A DNA stretch of 64,000 nt, from positions 1-64,000 of the forward strand of contig JAENVS010000035.1 of assembly GCA_016650445.1 (NCBI GenBank). Direction: 5' to 3'. The DNA is from Frankiaceae bacterium. Its GTDB lineage: Bacteria > Actinomycetota > Actinomycetes > Mycobacteriales > SCTD01. Below are positions 46,138 through 56,316 of the stretch, one piece after another. The stretch's first letter is position 1. Every line of letters begins with the position of its first letter. The translations under genes and the position numbers were made by a program. The notes beneath the pieces were generated by a model. It was not told the origin of the DNA. It was given only the letters and a program-made list of their open reading frames with translations, and did not search any database.

Positions 46138-46812
46138 GTGCTGGCCGCCCTGCTCGACCTGGTGCTGCCCCAGCAGTGCGCCGGGTGTTCCGGTCCGGGG
46201 CCGTGGTGCCGGGATTGCGCCGCGGTGCTCCGGCTCGCCGCCCGGACCCCGCTCGGGCGGGTGCAGCCCGATCCGGTTCCTGCGGGGTTCCCACGTGCGG
46301 CGGCCGCCGCGGCCTACGACGGCGCGGTGCGCGGTGCGCTGCTGGCTCACAAGGAGCGCGGCCGGCTCGCTCTCGTCCTTCCGCTCGGCCTGGCGCTGGC
46401 CGCCGCCGTGGATTGTCTCCAGCCGCCGCCGGGCGTCCTGCTCGTCCCGGTGCCGTCGAGCCGTTCCGCCGTACGGCAGCGGGGTCAGGACCATGCCCGG
46501 CGCCTCGCCACAGCTGCAGCCCGGGTGCTCTCCGCCGAGGGCACGGCGGCTCGCGCCGTGCCTGGGCTCCGGCCGGCCCGGTTCGTGGGCGACCAGTCGG
46601 GACTCGGCGCCGTAGGGCGGGCGGCCAACCTGGCGGGCGCCTTCCAGGTCTCGTCGCGCCTGCCGGCCGGGGCTCTCGTCGTGGTCGTCGACGACGTCGT
46701 GACGACGGGGGCGAGCCTGGCGGAGGCGAGCCGGGCGCTGAGGTCCGCGGGGCTGGTCGTCCACGGGGCCGCGACCGTCGCGGCGACGTTTCGGCGGTGG
46801 AGTCACCCGTAG
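46138..46812 (+). CDS. comF: ComF-family phosphoribosyltransferase-like protein
   Basis: A 224-residue protein. It begins with a small zinc-finger-like CAGC...CRDC segment (residues about 18-33, DLVLPQQCAGCSG and WCRDCAAV) and continues with a type I phosphoribosyltransferase fold: VPVPSSRSAVRQRGQDHA and the PRPP loop VVVVDDVVTTGASLAEA. In competent bacteria ComF helps DNA uptake; in actinomycetes the role is not established. GTG 46138 was chosen since homology begins there; the earlier in-frame ATG lies in lpqB. It is co-directional with lpqB. Confidence 0.9.
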   Translation: MLAALLDLVLPQQCAGCSGPGPWCRDCAAVLRLAARTPLGRVQPDPVPAGFPRAAAAAAYDGAVRGALLAHKERGRLALVLPLGLALAAAVDCLQPPPGVLLVPVPSSRSAVRQRGQDHARRLATAAARVLSAEGTAARAVPGLRPARFVGDQSGLGAVGRAANLAGAFQVSSRLPAGALVVVVDDVVTTGASLAEASRALRSAGLVVHGAATVAATFRRWSHP

Positions 46813-46896
46813 CGGGGAAACCCTGTCCAGCACGCCTTCCGAGGGCTACCGTCCGAAGCGGGCGCCGCCCGACTTCGCCTCAGTGAAGGAGACCGC

Positions 46897-47535
46897 GTGG
46901 ACATCGTCGTCAAGGGCCGGAACGTCGAGGTCCCGGATCACTTCCGGGCACACGTCGCGGAGAAGCTAGCCCCCTCCGAACGGCTTGACGCCCGAGTCTT
47001 CCGAATCGATGTCGAACTCGCGCACGAGCGCAATCCCCGCCAGTCCGCGCAGTGCCAGCGCGTGGAGATCACCTGCGAGCGCAAGGGGCCGGTGATCCGC
47101 GCGGAGGCCTGCGCCGCCGACTTCTACGCCGCGCTCGACGCCGCCGTGCTCAAGCTGGAAGCGAGGCTGCGCAAGGCCCACGACCGCCGCCGGGTGCACC
47201 ACGGGAGCAAGAACCCGCCCTCGGTTGCGGAGGCCACCGCAGGCCTGTCGGCCGACCTCGAGACCCGGGTCGCGGTCAACGGCCGCTCCGCCGAGACCGC
47301 GCACGAGAGCGTCGCGGTCCTGGAGCACGCGGACGACGTCGACGACACCAGCACGCTCATCGTCCGGGACAAGACGCACGCTGCCGCCCCGATGACGACG
47401 ACGCAGGCCCTGCACGAGATGGAGCTCGTCGGCCACGACTTCTACCTGTTCTCCGACGCCGACTCAGGGCTCCCGAGCGTGGTCTACCGCCGGCACGGAT
47501 ACGACTACGGGGTCCTGCGTCTGGCCACGGACTGA
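46897..47535 (+). CDS. hpf: Long-form ribosome hibernation promoting factor
   Basis: A 212-residue HPF/RaiA protein of the long type. The N-terminal S30AE domain (about 1-110) starts DIVVKGRNVEVPDHFRAHV, and the C-terminal dimerisation domain (about 150-212) has QALHEMELVGHDFYLFSDAD and the end VVYRRHGYDYGVLRL. It dimerises 70S ribosomes into inactive 100S particles in stationary phase. GTG 46897 is preceded by AAGGAG. The gene matches the Rv3241c position between comF and secA. Confidence 0.95.
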   Translation: MDIVVKGRNVEVPDHFRAHVAEKLAPSERLDARVFRIDVELAHERNPRQSAQCQRVEITCERKGPVIRAEACAADFYAALDAAVLKLEARLRKAHDRRRVHHGSKNPPSVAEATAGLSADLETRVAVNGRSAETAHESVAVLEHADDVDDTSTLIVRDKTHAAAPMTTTQALHEMELVGHDFYLFSDADSGLPSVVYRRHGYDYGVLRLATD

Positions 47536-47539
47536 TCGG

Positions 47540-47560
47540 ACAGGTGTGGCGTACGCCTGT
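47540..47560. promoter_or_regulatory. Palindrome upstream of the LuxR-type regulator
   Basis: ACAGG (47540-47544) and CCTGT (47556-47560) bracket the palindrome GGCGTACGCC (47548-47557). It starts 5 nt after the hpf stop. It may be an hpf terminator or an operator of the following regulator. Confidence 0.35.
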
Positions 47561-47628
47561 CGCCGTACGTCCGGCGTGCGATGATCTGTGCCTAACAGGC
47601 GTCCCTGCCCAGCGACCAGGAGGTCGAC

Positions 47629-48345
47629 GTGACCGACCAGCCCCAGGCGGCCCCTGCCGCCCCGGGTCCCGGGTCCCTCGTCGTCGAGCCGATCCGCGTC
47701 CTGGTCGTCGACGACCATGCGCTGTTCCGCCGCGGCCTGCAGATGGTCCTCGAGCAGGAGCCCGACATCGAGGTCGTCGGCGAGGCGAGCGACGGCAGCG
47801 AGGCCGTGCAGAAGGCCGCGGACACGCTCCCGGACATCGTCCTGATGGACGTGCGGATGCCCAAGCGCGGCGGGATCGACGCCTGCACGGCGATCCACGA
47901 CGCCGTCCCGTCGACCAAGATCATCATGCTGACGATCTCGGACGAAGAGGCCGATCTGTACGACGCCATCAAGGCCGGCGCGATGGGCTACCTGCTCAAG
48001 GAGATCTCCATCGAGGAGGTCGCGAGCGCCATCCGCGCGGTCCACGGCGGCCAGTCGCTCATCAGCCCGTCGATGGCGAGCAAGCTGCTCACCGAGTTCG
48101 CCTCGATGATCAAGCGCACGGACGACCGCCAGCAGGTGCCCACCCCGCGGCTCACCGATCGCGAGATGGAGGTCCTCAAGCTCGTGGCGAAGGGCCTCAA
48201 CAACCGCGACATCGCCAAGCAGCTGTTCATCAGCGAGAACACCGTCAAGAACCACATCCGCAACATCCTCGAGAAGCTCCAGCTGCACTCGCGGATGGAA
48301 GCGGTCGTCTACGCCGTCCGAGAGAAGCTGCTCGAGATCACCTGA
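47629..48345 (+). CDS. NarL/LuxR-type response regulator
   Basis: A 238-residue regulator. A 20-residue Pro/Ala-rich N-terminal extension precedes the receiver (RVLVVDDHALFRRGL; phospho-acceptor Asp in DIVLMDVRMPKRGG; Lys in LLKEISIEEV). The LuxR helix-turn-helix is TDREMEVLKLVAKGLNNRDI, with IAKQLFISENTVKNHIRNIL. AGGAGG lies about 7 nt before GTG 47629. No histidine kinase is adjacent, so it is an orphan regulator; the same gene lies between hpf and secA in other actinomycetes. Confidence 0.92.
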   Translation: MTDQPQAAPAAPGPGSLVVEPIRVLVVDDHALFRRGLQMVLEQEPDIEVVGEASDGSEAVQKAADTLPDIVLMDVRMPKRGGIDACTAIHDAVPSTKIIMLTISDEEADLYDAIKAGAMGYLLKEISIEEVASAIRAVHGGQSLISPSMASKLLTEFASMIKRTDDRQQVPTPRLTDREMEVLKLVAKGLNNRDIAKQLFISENTVKNHIRNILEKLQLHSRMEAVVYAVREKLLEIT

Positions 48346-48364
48346 TCGTCCACCCGTAGCCGGG

Positions 48365-49276
48365 TCAGGTGCCGTCCCTCCGGCACACGACGTCGTCCGG
48401 GGGCCGCAACGCCGCCGCACGGTGCCGGCCGAGGTTGGCCGACGTCCACGGGAGGTCCTCCGCCGACGTCAGGTCGAGCAGCACGCAGGACCGCTGCGGC
48501 TGCGGTATCCGGGACGCCGCCTCGGCCGCATCCGCCGACAGGCTCGCGACGTAGGCGAGGTCAGCGCGCGGGCCGCGATGGAGGGCTGACTCCGCGATCC
48601 GCGCGTCCGGGTTGATGGCGCTGAGGACGAGCAGACCGGCGCCCGCGCTGGCCACCACCATGTGCGGCACCCACCGGCCCGGCCGTACGCCGGCGACGAG
48701 CACCACCACGAGCACGACGCCGAGCCAGCAGGAGAACGCGGTCGAGGTCAGCCGCAGCCGGCTCAGGCCGTACGCGTCGACGTACAGGTGCAGGCGCCAC
48801 AGCGCAGACGCGTCGACGACCAGCGCAAGTGCGCAGAGCACAGCGAGGGCCGGCCGGGCGGCACGAGGTGCCCATCGAACCGATGCCGCAACGACCGCCA
48901 GCACGAGCGCGGTCACGGCAACGAGCTGGCCGAAGCCTTCGCGCGCGTACGACGAGTAGGTCACGCCCGCTTCGCGCAGGACATGGTCGTCCCCGCCGAA
49001 CAGCACGGTGGCCTGTACCGCGAGGAACGACACAAGAAGTGCGTTGAGAACGCCGAGCGGGAGCAGCCACTCGGCGGCCCGGCGCAGCTGCCGGGTCGGT
49101 GCCCCGAGGACGGGCTCGGTTCGGGGGGCGAGCAGCACGAACAGGCCGGCTGCGACACCGAGCGCGGCGATGCACGCGACGACGATCACCCGCACCGACA
49201 CCGCGCGCGCCACCGCCGACGCGACGGCGGCGGCGATCGTCGGCTCGTCTTCGACGACGACCACACGCTGTGCCAC
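48365..49276 (-). CDS. Fusion of a response-regulator start with a truncated DUF4173 membrane protein
   Basis: An open 303-residue frame whose first about 22 residues (VVVVEDEPTIAAAVASAV) are the start of a receiver domain, with the acidic pair E-D, but no phospho-acceptor Asp or DNA-binding domain follows. It continues directly into several helices and the C-terminal half of a DUF4153/DUF4173 protein: FGGDDHVLREAGVTYSSYA, RLHLYVDAYGLSRLRLT, and the end NLGRHRAAA. Full DUF4173 proteins are longer and lie next to two-component genes. The simplest reading is an in-frame deletion that removed most of a regulator, probably a kinase, and half of the membrane gene. Start GTG 49276 with -10 TAGCCT (49289-49284) 7 nt upstream. 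Confidence 0.7.
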   Translation of the reverse strand: MAQRVVVVEDEPTIAAAVASAVARAVSVRVIVVACIAALGVAAGLFVLLAPRTEPVLGAPTRQLRRAAEWLLPLGVLNALLVSFLAVQATVLFGGDDHVLREAGVTYSSYAREGFGQLVAVTALVLAVVAASVRWAPRAARPALAVLCALALVVDASALWRLHLYVDAYGLSRLRLTSTAFSCWLGVVLVVVLVAGVRPGRWVPHMVVASAGAGLLVLSAINPDARIAESALHRGPRADLAYVASLSADAAEAASRIPQPQRSCVLLDLTSAEDLPWTSANLGRHRAAALRPPDDVVCRRDGT

Positions 49277-49283
49277 GTCGTCG

Positions 49284-49289
49284 AGGCTA
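49284..49289 (-). promoter_or_regulatory. Candidate -10 box of the fusion gene
   Basis: On the minus strand TAGCCT ends 7 nt before GTG 49276, compatible with a leaderless start. The direct repeats at 49321-49341 lie about 32 bp upstream. Confidence 0.35.
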
Positions 49290-49320
49290 GGGGCGCCCTG
49301 TCAGGGATAGGCGCAGCAGA

Positions 49321-49341
49321 TGTGCAGGTCTTGTGCAGGTC
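49321..49341 (-). promoter_or_regulatory. Two 10-bp direct repeats, 11-bp spacing, OmpR/PhoB-like operator
   Basis: TGTGCAGGTC occurs at 49321-49330 and 49332-49341. Direct repeats at 11-bp spacing are the binding pattern of OmpR/PhoB-family regulators, and the site is placed where such a regulator would activate the fusion gene. It is probably a left-over autoregulatory site of the lost regulator. Confidence 0.5.
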
Positions 49342-49353
49342 GCCGGGCTCGCG

Positions 49354-50439
49354 TCACCGCACGAGCGCGAAGAGAACCATGTCGCGGGCCTCGCCCGTGC
49401 GGTCAGGGCGCGAGCGGCGGCTGATTCCCTCGCGGACGAAGCCCCCCCTCTCGGCGGCGCGCTGCGAGGCGGCGTTGTCGACGTCGGCGAGCAGCTCGAC
49501 GCGGTTGAGGCCGAGGGCGTCCAGACCCCAGGTGGCGTGCAGCCGGGCCGCCCGCGCAGCCACGCCGCGGCCGCGGGCCCAGGGCGCGGTCCAGTAGCCG
49601 ACCTCGGCGACCTTGTGCTTGACCAGCTCCAGCTTCAGGCCGACCGCGCCGAGCAGCTCGCCGGTGGCGGCGTCGGTGACCGCGACGTTCGCCGCCACCC
49701 CCTCTGCCCAGTGCAGCGGCACGAGCGTGCCGACGAAGAAGACCGCGGCCTCGGGTGTGTACGGCGACGGAACCGGCAGGAAGCGGACGGTCAGCGGGTC
49801 GTCGCATGCCCGCATGACGTCCGGAGCGTCCTTGAGCCGCCATGGCCGCAGCGTGACCACCCCGTCCGAGAGCGGCGAGTACGCCGGTAGCAGCCGCGTG
49901 TCGGTCTCCGGGTCGCCGGGCAGCCGGGCACCGACCCAGCAGTCGCGCCGGCCGTCCCGCCCAGGCAGGCCGTCGCGCAGGACGCCTTCGACGGTGAAGC
50001 CCGCCTTCTCGGCCACCCGGCGCGAGGCCCAGTTGCCGACCTCGGCGAACCACTCCACCCTCGTCGCGCCGACCGAGAAGGCCCATCCGCACAGGCCGCG
50101 CAGCGCCTCGGTCAGCACGCCCCGGCCGCGTAGGGCGGGCATCGCCCAGTAGCCGACGTCGAAGACGTCCCGGGTCGGCCGTCGGCGCAGACCGAGGGCT
50201 CCCTCGACCGCTCCGCTCGCGGCGTCGCAGACCGCGAAGGCGTAGTCGGAGTCCTCGGCCCAGCCCGCGGCGCTGTACTTCTCCACGAAGTCTCGGGCGT
50301 GCTCGGGCGTGTAGGGGACCGGCACGGTCGTCCAGCGCTGCGTGAGCGGGTCGGTGCAGGCGGTCAGGACGACGTCGGCGTCCGCGGGGCGCCACGGGCG
50401 CAGCAGCAGGTGCTCGGTCCGGATCTCCACGGGCTCCAC
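49354..50439 (-). CDS. Tandem GNAT acetyltransferase (RimJ/RimL-like), two domains
   Basis: About 361 residues with two GNAT domains. Domain 1 (about 1-175): IRTEHLLLRPWRPADADVV, VFDVGYWAMPALRGRGVLTEAL, and NWASRRVAEKAGFTVEG. Domain 2 (about 190-361): VTLRPWRLKDAPDVM, EVGYWTAPWARGRGVAARA, and NAASQRAAERGGFVREG. Both keep the acetyl-CoA loop RGRG. This is the RimJ/RimL-like group that acetylates protein N-termini or other amines. The GTG at 50439 was chosen since the upstream 34 residues in frame are unlike the family. The gene is divergent from secA. Confidence 0.88.
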   Translation of the reverse strand: MEPVEIRTEHLLLRPWRPADADVVLTACTDPLTQRWTTVPVPYTPEHARDFVEKYSAAGWAEDSDYAFAVCDAASGAVEGALGLRRRPTRDVFDVGYWAMPALRGRGVLTEALRGLCGWAFSVGATRVEWFAEVGNWASRRVAEKAGFTVEGVLRDGLPGRDGRRDCWVGARLPGDPETDTRLLPAYSPLSDGVVTLRPWRLKDAPDVMRACDDPLTVRFLPVPSPYTPEAAVFFVGTLVPLHWAEGVAANVAVTDAATGELLGAVGLKLELVKHKVAEVGYWTAPWARGRGVAARAARLHATWGLDALGLNRVELLADVDNAASQRAAERGGFVREGISRRSRPDRTGEARDMVLFALVR

Positions 50440-50558
50440 CCGGCCATCCTGTCCTGCCCGACGGGCTGAGGCTGGGCACCCGAGCGAGCGCGGGCGCGTT
50501 GGGAGGCTGTACCGGCCTAGAGTGGCGGCCGGTTCGTCCATAGGTCGAGGGAGTACGC

Positions 50559-53495
<2,937 letters not shown>

Positions 53496-53794
53496 CCATC
53501 ATCCCCGGCGAAGGTCAAGCGCCGATGCGTTCGGCAAGCGGCTTGGATGGACGGTGCGTAAACCACACCCCGAGACCAGCGACCCGCGCGTGGTTGACAA
53601 CTGGCCCCGTCGAATCCCGTGCATCCGCAGGTCCGCGACACCGGCTTGATGTTCGCGGATCTGCCCGTGTCCCCGCCTGAGCAGATCCCCGAAGATCCTC
53701 CTTCCGCCTGGATCGCAGCAGGACAGCCGGTGGAAAAGCTGCTTTCGCGGAAGCATCGACCGCGGCTGCATGCGCTGGCGCGTTGTCAACCCTG

Positions 53795-53848
53795 ATCCGG
53801 GCTTGCTGCCGAACTCAGGCGCCGATGAGTACGGCAGACAAGCCGGAT
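53795..53848. repeat. 54-bp hairpin element, copy 1
   Basis: The two halves are near-inverted copies around GGCGCC. The left half (53795-53829) matches, with few differences, the direct copy at 54082-54116. The right half with its flank (53826-53859) matches the reverse complement of 54069-54105. This forms a small family of related repeats within 320 bp. Confidence 0.5.
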
Positions 53849-53901
53849 TCGATGGGTCCAACCGTTGAGCGAGCCGCCCTTCCTGGCTGGTCCGGGCGCG
53901 A

Positions 53902-53953
53902 TACGGATCAACGTCCGGACCCTCACGCGTGGCCGCCCGGACGTTGATCCGTA
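53902..53953. repeat. 17-bp perfect inverted repeat, GATCAACG type
   Basis: TACGGATCAACGTCCGG (53902-53918) and its reverse complement (53937-53953) flank an 18-bp spacer. A third related half (GTACGGATCAAC) is at 53975-53986. The GATCAACG core also occurs in the inverted repeat at 331-396. Confidence 0.6.
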
Positions 53954-54005
53954 CGACGTCCGGTGGGCCGGTTCGTACGGATCAACTTCGGAGATCCCAA
54001 GCTCA

Positions 54006-54058
54006 AAGTCCAGACGTTGACGTACGGCGGGCGCTCCCGCCGTACAAGACGTGGACTT
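54006..54058. terminator. Terminator-like hairpin between secA and the convergent gene
   Basis: GTACGGCGGG (54022-54031) pairs perfectly with CCCGCCGTAC (54036-54045) over a 4-nt loop; an outer AAGTCC/GGACTT pair (54006-54011, 54053-54058) extends the stem. It lies between two convergent genes and could end transcription in both directions. There is no T-run. Confidence 0.55.
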
Positions 54059-54081
54059 ACCTCACCTGCGTGGACCCATGC

Positions 54082-54116
54082 ATCCGGCTTGTTGGCCGTA
54101 CTCAGGCGCCGACGAG
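54082..54116. repeat. Repeat element, copy 2, overlapping a stop codon
   Basis: Direct partial copy of 53795-53829. It extends into the last codons and stop of the Rv3235-like gene (54102-54104), so part of that gene end may derive from, or have given rise to, the repeat. Confidence 0.5.
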
Positions 54117-54650
54117 CTCGGTGCAGCGCCAGGACCCGTTGATGCCCTCGAGGCGGAAGGCCAACGCGCCGTAGCGGGTTCCGCGGCGCACGGTCGCGGA
54201 CACCTCGGCGATCCCCTCGGCGCGCTGCTGGACCCGGACACTGCGGACCGCTCGCCCGTCCGGCCGGGGGCCGTCGGTGCGCGGCCGCGTGGTGAGGACG
54301 CGCTCCAGCTCGCCGTACACGTCGAGGCTGGTGTCGCGCTGCAGCTGCTTGAGCGGGCGGACTCCTGCGAGGACCTCGAGCAGCCGCTGCACCAGCGCGT
54401 GGGCGAACGGCTTCGCGGGCGGCAGGTCGGAGGCGGGCGTGCGCGTGGCCTCTGACCAGTCGTCGTCCGGGAGAGGCGGGACGATCCGCAGTGGACGTGA
54501 GCCGAGCGAGGTCGCGCGCAACGGCAACGGTCGCCCACCGGGGCGCTCGTCGTCGTACGGCGGCTCACTGCACGGGGCCGGGAGCAGACGCAGGCCAGGT
54601 GCGGCGTGCGGGACAGGGGCGAGCGGTAGCTCGACGGTTGCTGCGGACAT
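54102..54650 (-). CDS. Rv3235-like protein (DUF6459)
   Basis: A 182-residue cytoplasmic protein. The first 90 residues are Pro/Arg-rich and disordered. The conserved C-terminal domain (about 90-182) has FAHALVQRLLEVLAGVRPLKQL, LTTRPRT, AVRSVRVQQRAEGIAEVSATV and GALAFRLEGINGSWRCTEL, matching the Rv3235 family, conserved next to secA and LysM genes. The function is unknown. ATG 54650 is used; reading further upstream enters low-complexity sequence. The stop lies inside repeat copy 2. Confidence 0.82.
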   Translation of the reverse strand: MSAATVELPLAPVPHAAPGLRLLPAPCSEPPYDDERPGGRPLPLRATSLGSRPLRIVPPLPDDDWSEATRTPASDLPPAKPFAHALVQRLLEVLAGVRPLKQLQRDTSLDVYGELERVLTTRPRTDGPRPDGRAVRSVRVQQRAEGIAEVSATVRRGTRYGALAFRLEGINGSWRCTELVGA

Positions 54651-54675
54651 GGCGGGGCTCCTCGGTGTCGGGGTG

Positions 54676-55320
54676 TCAGCACTGCGCGGGTGGGTGGAGC
54701 TCGAGGCCGGGGTGTATGAGGTCGGGGTCGGCCCCGACGGCCTCGCGGTTGGCGGCCCACCAGGCGGGCCAGGCCGTCGCGATGCGAGCGGCGGAGGCGC
54801 CCGGCGGCAGGTGATCTGCCGCGACCGCCCAGAGCGAGTCGCCCGGCTGAACGACGACGGGTCGGGCCCGCACCGGGTCGGTCGTCGGGGCCGGCGGGTT
54901 CCAGTCGAGCGTCGGCGAGGTGTCGGCCGGCCAGTCCAAGGACGCGGTCGCGGCGGGTGGCGCCGGGGGGATGGCCGGGCTCGCGAATGCGGGCGAGCCG
55001 GCAAGCCCGCCGACCGCCACCGTCAGGCCCAGCGACATCTCGACGAGGCGCCGGACGGCGGCCGGTGCGATGCGGCGGGTCACCGTGCCAGCGGTCCGTC
55101 CGGAGGCACCCGGTAGGCGCGCGGCCAGCGTGCCCGCCGTGACCAGCAGGAGCCAGCCCACCAGTGACCAGGCGGCGAGGGCTGCCAGCGCGACGACGGG
55201 GGCGACGGGATCGGCCCCACGCGCCGCGAGCGCTGCGGCTGCCGTCGACGGCGAGGGGGCAGCCGCCAGGAGCACGACCGTCGCGCTGCCCGCACCGAAC
55301 GAGGCGGTTCGACTGGTGAT
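54676..55320 (-). CDS. LysM-domain protein with a candidate AUC start
   Basis: The C-terminal LysM-like domain is clear: VVVQPGDSLWAVAADHLP, then a helix and LIHPGLELHP. Before it lie hydrophobic segments (APVVALAALAAWSLVGWLLLVTAG) and a second helix, so the protein is membrane-bound with LysM outside, probably contacting peptidoglycan. Prokaryotic ribosome signal GAGGAG (minus strand, 55332-55327) stands 6 nt before ATC 55320, while the only usual start nearby, GTG 55275, has no ribosome site. ATC is therefore the preferred start (about 214 residues; 199 from GTG). A strong promoter lies upstream. Confidence 0.78.
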   Translation of the reverse strand: MTSRTASFGAGSATVVLLAAAPSPSTAAAALAARGADPVAPVVALAALAAWSLVGWLLLVTAGTLAARLPGASGRTAGTVTRRIAPAAVRRLVEMSLGLTVAVGGLAGSPAFASPAIPPAPPAATASLDWPADTSPTLDWNPPAPTTDPVRARPVVVQPGDSLWAVAADHLPPGASAARIATAWPAWWAANREAVGADPDLIHPGLELHPPAQC

Positions 55321-55360
55321 GGTCGACTCCTCTCACTGGCTTCCTTTGCTTACGTTTGCG

Positions 55361-55389
55361 TTTATATGCCTTTGATAACGCGCGGTCAA
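55361..55389 (-). promoter_or_regulatory. Strong promoter of the LysM gene
   Basis: On the minus strand TTGACC (55389-55384), 17 bp and TATAAA (55366-55361) match the housekeeping consensus closely. It lies in an AT-rich patch unusual for this window. Confidence 0.65.
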
Positions 55390-55395
55390 CCCAGG

Positions 55396-55425
55396 TTGAC
55401 GAGCGGTGGTGAGCGGCGGCAGGCT
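55396..55425 (+). promoter_or_regulatory. Candidate promoter of the hypothetical gene at 55432
   Basis: TTGACG (55396-55401), 18 bp and CAGGCT (55420-55425), 6 nt before ATG 55432. The two divergent -35 boxes form the inverted repeat GTCAACC-CA-GGTTGAC (55385-55400). Confidence 0.4.
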
Positions 55426-55431
55426 GCGCCG

Positions 55432-55986
55432 ATGCGATGGCAGGCGCTGTTCGACGATCTCGAGGCCCAGGCCGAGGCGATGGCCGCTGCCGAGCTGCGC
55501 GGCGAGGTCTCCGACCGAACGCGGCGTGAGCTCGGCCTGCTGCGGCTGGCCGACCGCCTGCGGGAGGGCGAGGGGCACCCCCTGGCGGTCACGGTGTGGG
55601 GGGCCGGAGCCGTCCACGGCCGCCTCGTCGACGCCGGCATCGACTGGCTGCTCATCGAGGAGACGGGGGTACGGGAGGTCCTGGTGCCGCTCGGCTCGGT
55701 GCTCGGCATCTCGGGCATCGGCGCCCGCGCGGCGGTGCCCGGCAGCGAAGGTGAGGTGGGCCGGCGGCTCGATCTGCGCTGGGCCCTGCGCGGACTGGCG
55801 CGCGACCGAGCAGGAGTCACCGTCGTGCTGCGCGACGGCTCTGCGGTGACGGGCACCCTGGATCGGGTCGGCGCCGACCACGTCGACATCGCCGAGCACC
55901 CGGCCGGTGAACCGCGACGGGCCGGTGCCGTCCGTCAAGTGCGACTGATCCCGCTGACCGCGCTGGCGCTGCTGCGCAGCACCTGA
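55432..55986 (+). CDS. Conserved hypothetical actinobacterial protein
   Basis: A 184-residue soluble protein. The N-terminus is helical and acidic (WQALFDDLEAQAEAMAAAEL). The middle has GHPLAVTVWGAGAVHGRLVD and the C-terminal part GVTVVLRDGSAVTGTLDRVG, with DHVDIAEHP, which looks like repeated Sm-like or barrel strands. No catalytic motif is visible. ATG 55432 is used; an in-frame ATG 66 nt upstream lies beyond the candidate promoter. It is convergent with the excisionase-like gene. The function is unknown. Confidence 0.75.
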   Translation: MRWQALFDDLEAQAEAMAAAELRGEVSDRTRRELGLLRLADRLREGEGHPLAVTVWGAGAVHGRLVDAGIDWLLIEETGVREVLVPLGSVLGISGIGARAAVPGSEGEVGRRLDLRWALRGLARDRAGVTVVLRDGSAVTGTLDRVGADHVDIAEHPAGEPRRAGAVRQVRLIPLTALALLRST

Positions 55987-55989
55987 CGG

Positions 55990-56226
55990 TCAGTCCTCCG
56001 CGACGTCCCCGTCGCGCACCGGGTGGGCGGAGACGAACGCCTTGGTCTCCTCGTAGCAGCGGGCGATGTACGCCTCGAGTGCGGTGCGCTCGACGCGCCA
56101 CTGGCCACGGCCACCGATCTTGATGGCCGGGAGCTCGCCACTGCGCACGAGTGCGTAGGTCTGGGACGCGGAGATGTTGAGGATCTCGGCGACGTCCGCG
56201 AGCTGCAGGAACCGGTCGGCTGCCAT
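55990..56226 (-). CDS. Excisionase-type helix-turn-helix protein
   Basis: A 78-residue DNA-binding protein of the HTH_17/excisionase family. The motif QLADVAEILNISASQTYALV, then GELPAIKIGGRGQWRVERT covers the helix-turn-helix and wing, followed by a helical tail (AYIARCYEETKAFV). Such small proteins are common chromosomal regulators near secA in actinomycetes and do not by themselves show a prophage. ATG 56226. It is divergent from the CpaB-like gene. Confidence 0.85.
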   Translation of the reverse strand: MAADRFLQLADVAEILNISASQTYALVRSGELPAIKIGGRGQWRVERTALEAYIARCYEETKAFVSAHPVRDGDVAED

Positions 56227-56316
56227 GGCCGCGAGTCTGGCATCCGGCGGCCGACGTGGTCCGCCCTCGTCCACAGGGCCCTGCATGGAGTCGCCGTCGT
56301 ACGTAAGGATGCGCGC

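Larger units (their letters stand above)
53496..54101. other. 606-bp gene-free, repeat-rich region after secA
   Basis: No gene is supported on either strand. The left 300 bp have no recognisable structure apart from a 10-bp inverted repeat (GGTTGACAAC 53592-53601, GTTGTCAACC 53782-53791). The right part holds a repeated hairpin element, a GATCAACG-type inverted repeat and a strong terminator-like hairpin. The region may be remnants of decayed sequence. Confidence 0.6.

Noticed and set aside
53496-53794. Possible small genes after secA
   Set aside because: Short open frames have no ribosome sites, no hydrophobic or domain pattern and no codon bias clearly different from chance.
55990-56226. 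Excisionase-like protein taken as a prophage sign
   Set aside because: No integrase, attachment repeats or phage genes are nearby; such small HTH proteins are common in actinobacterial chromosomes.
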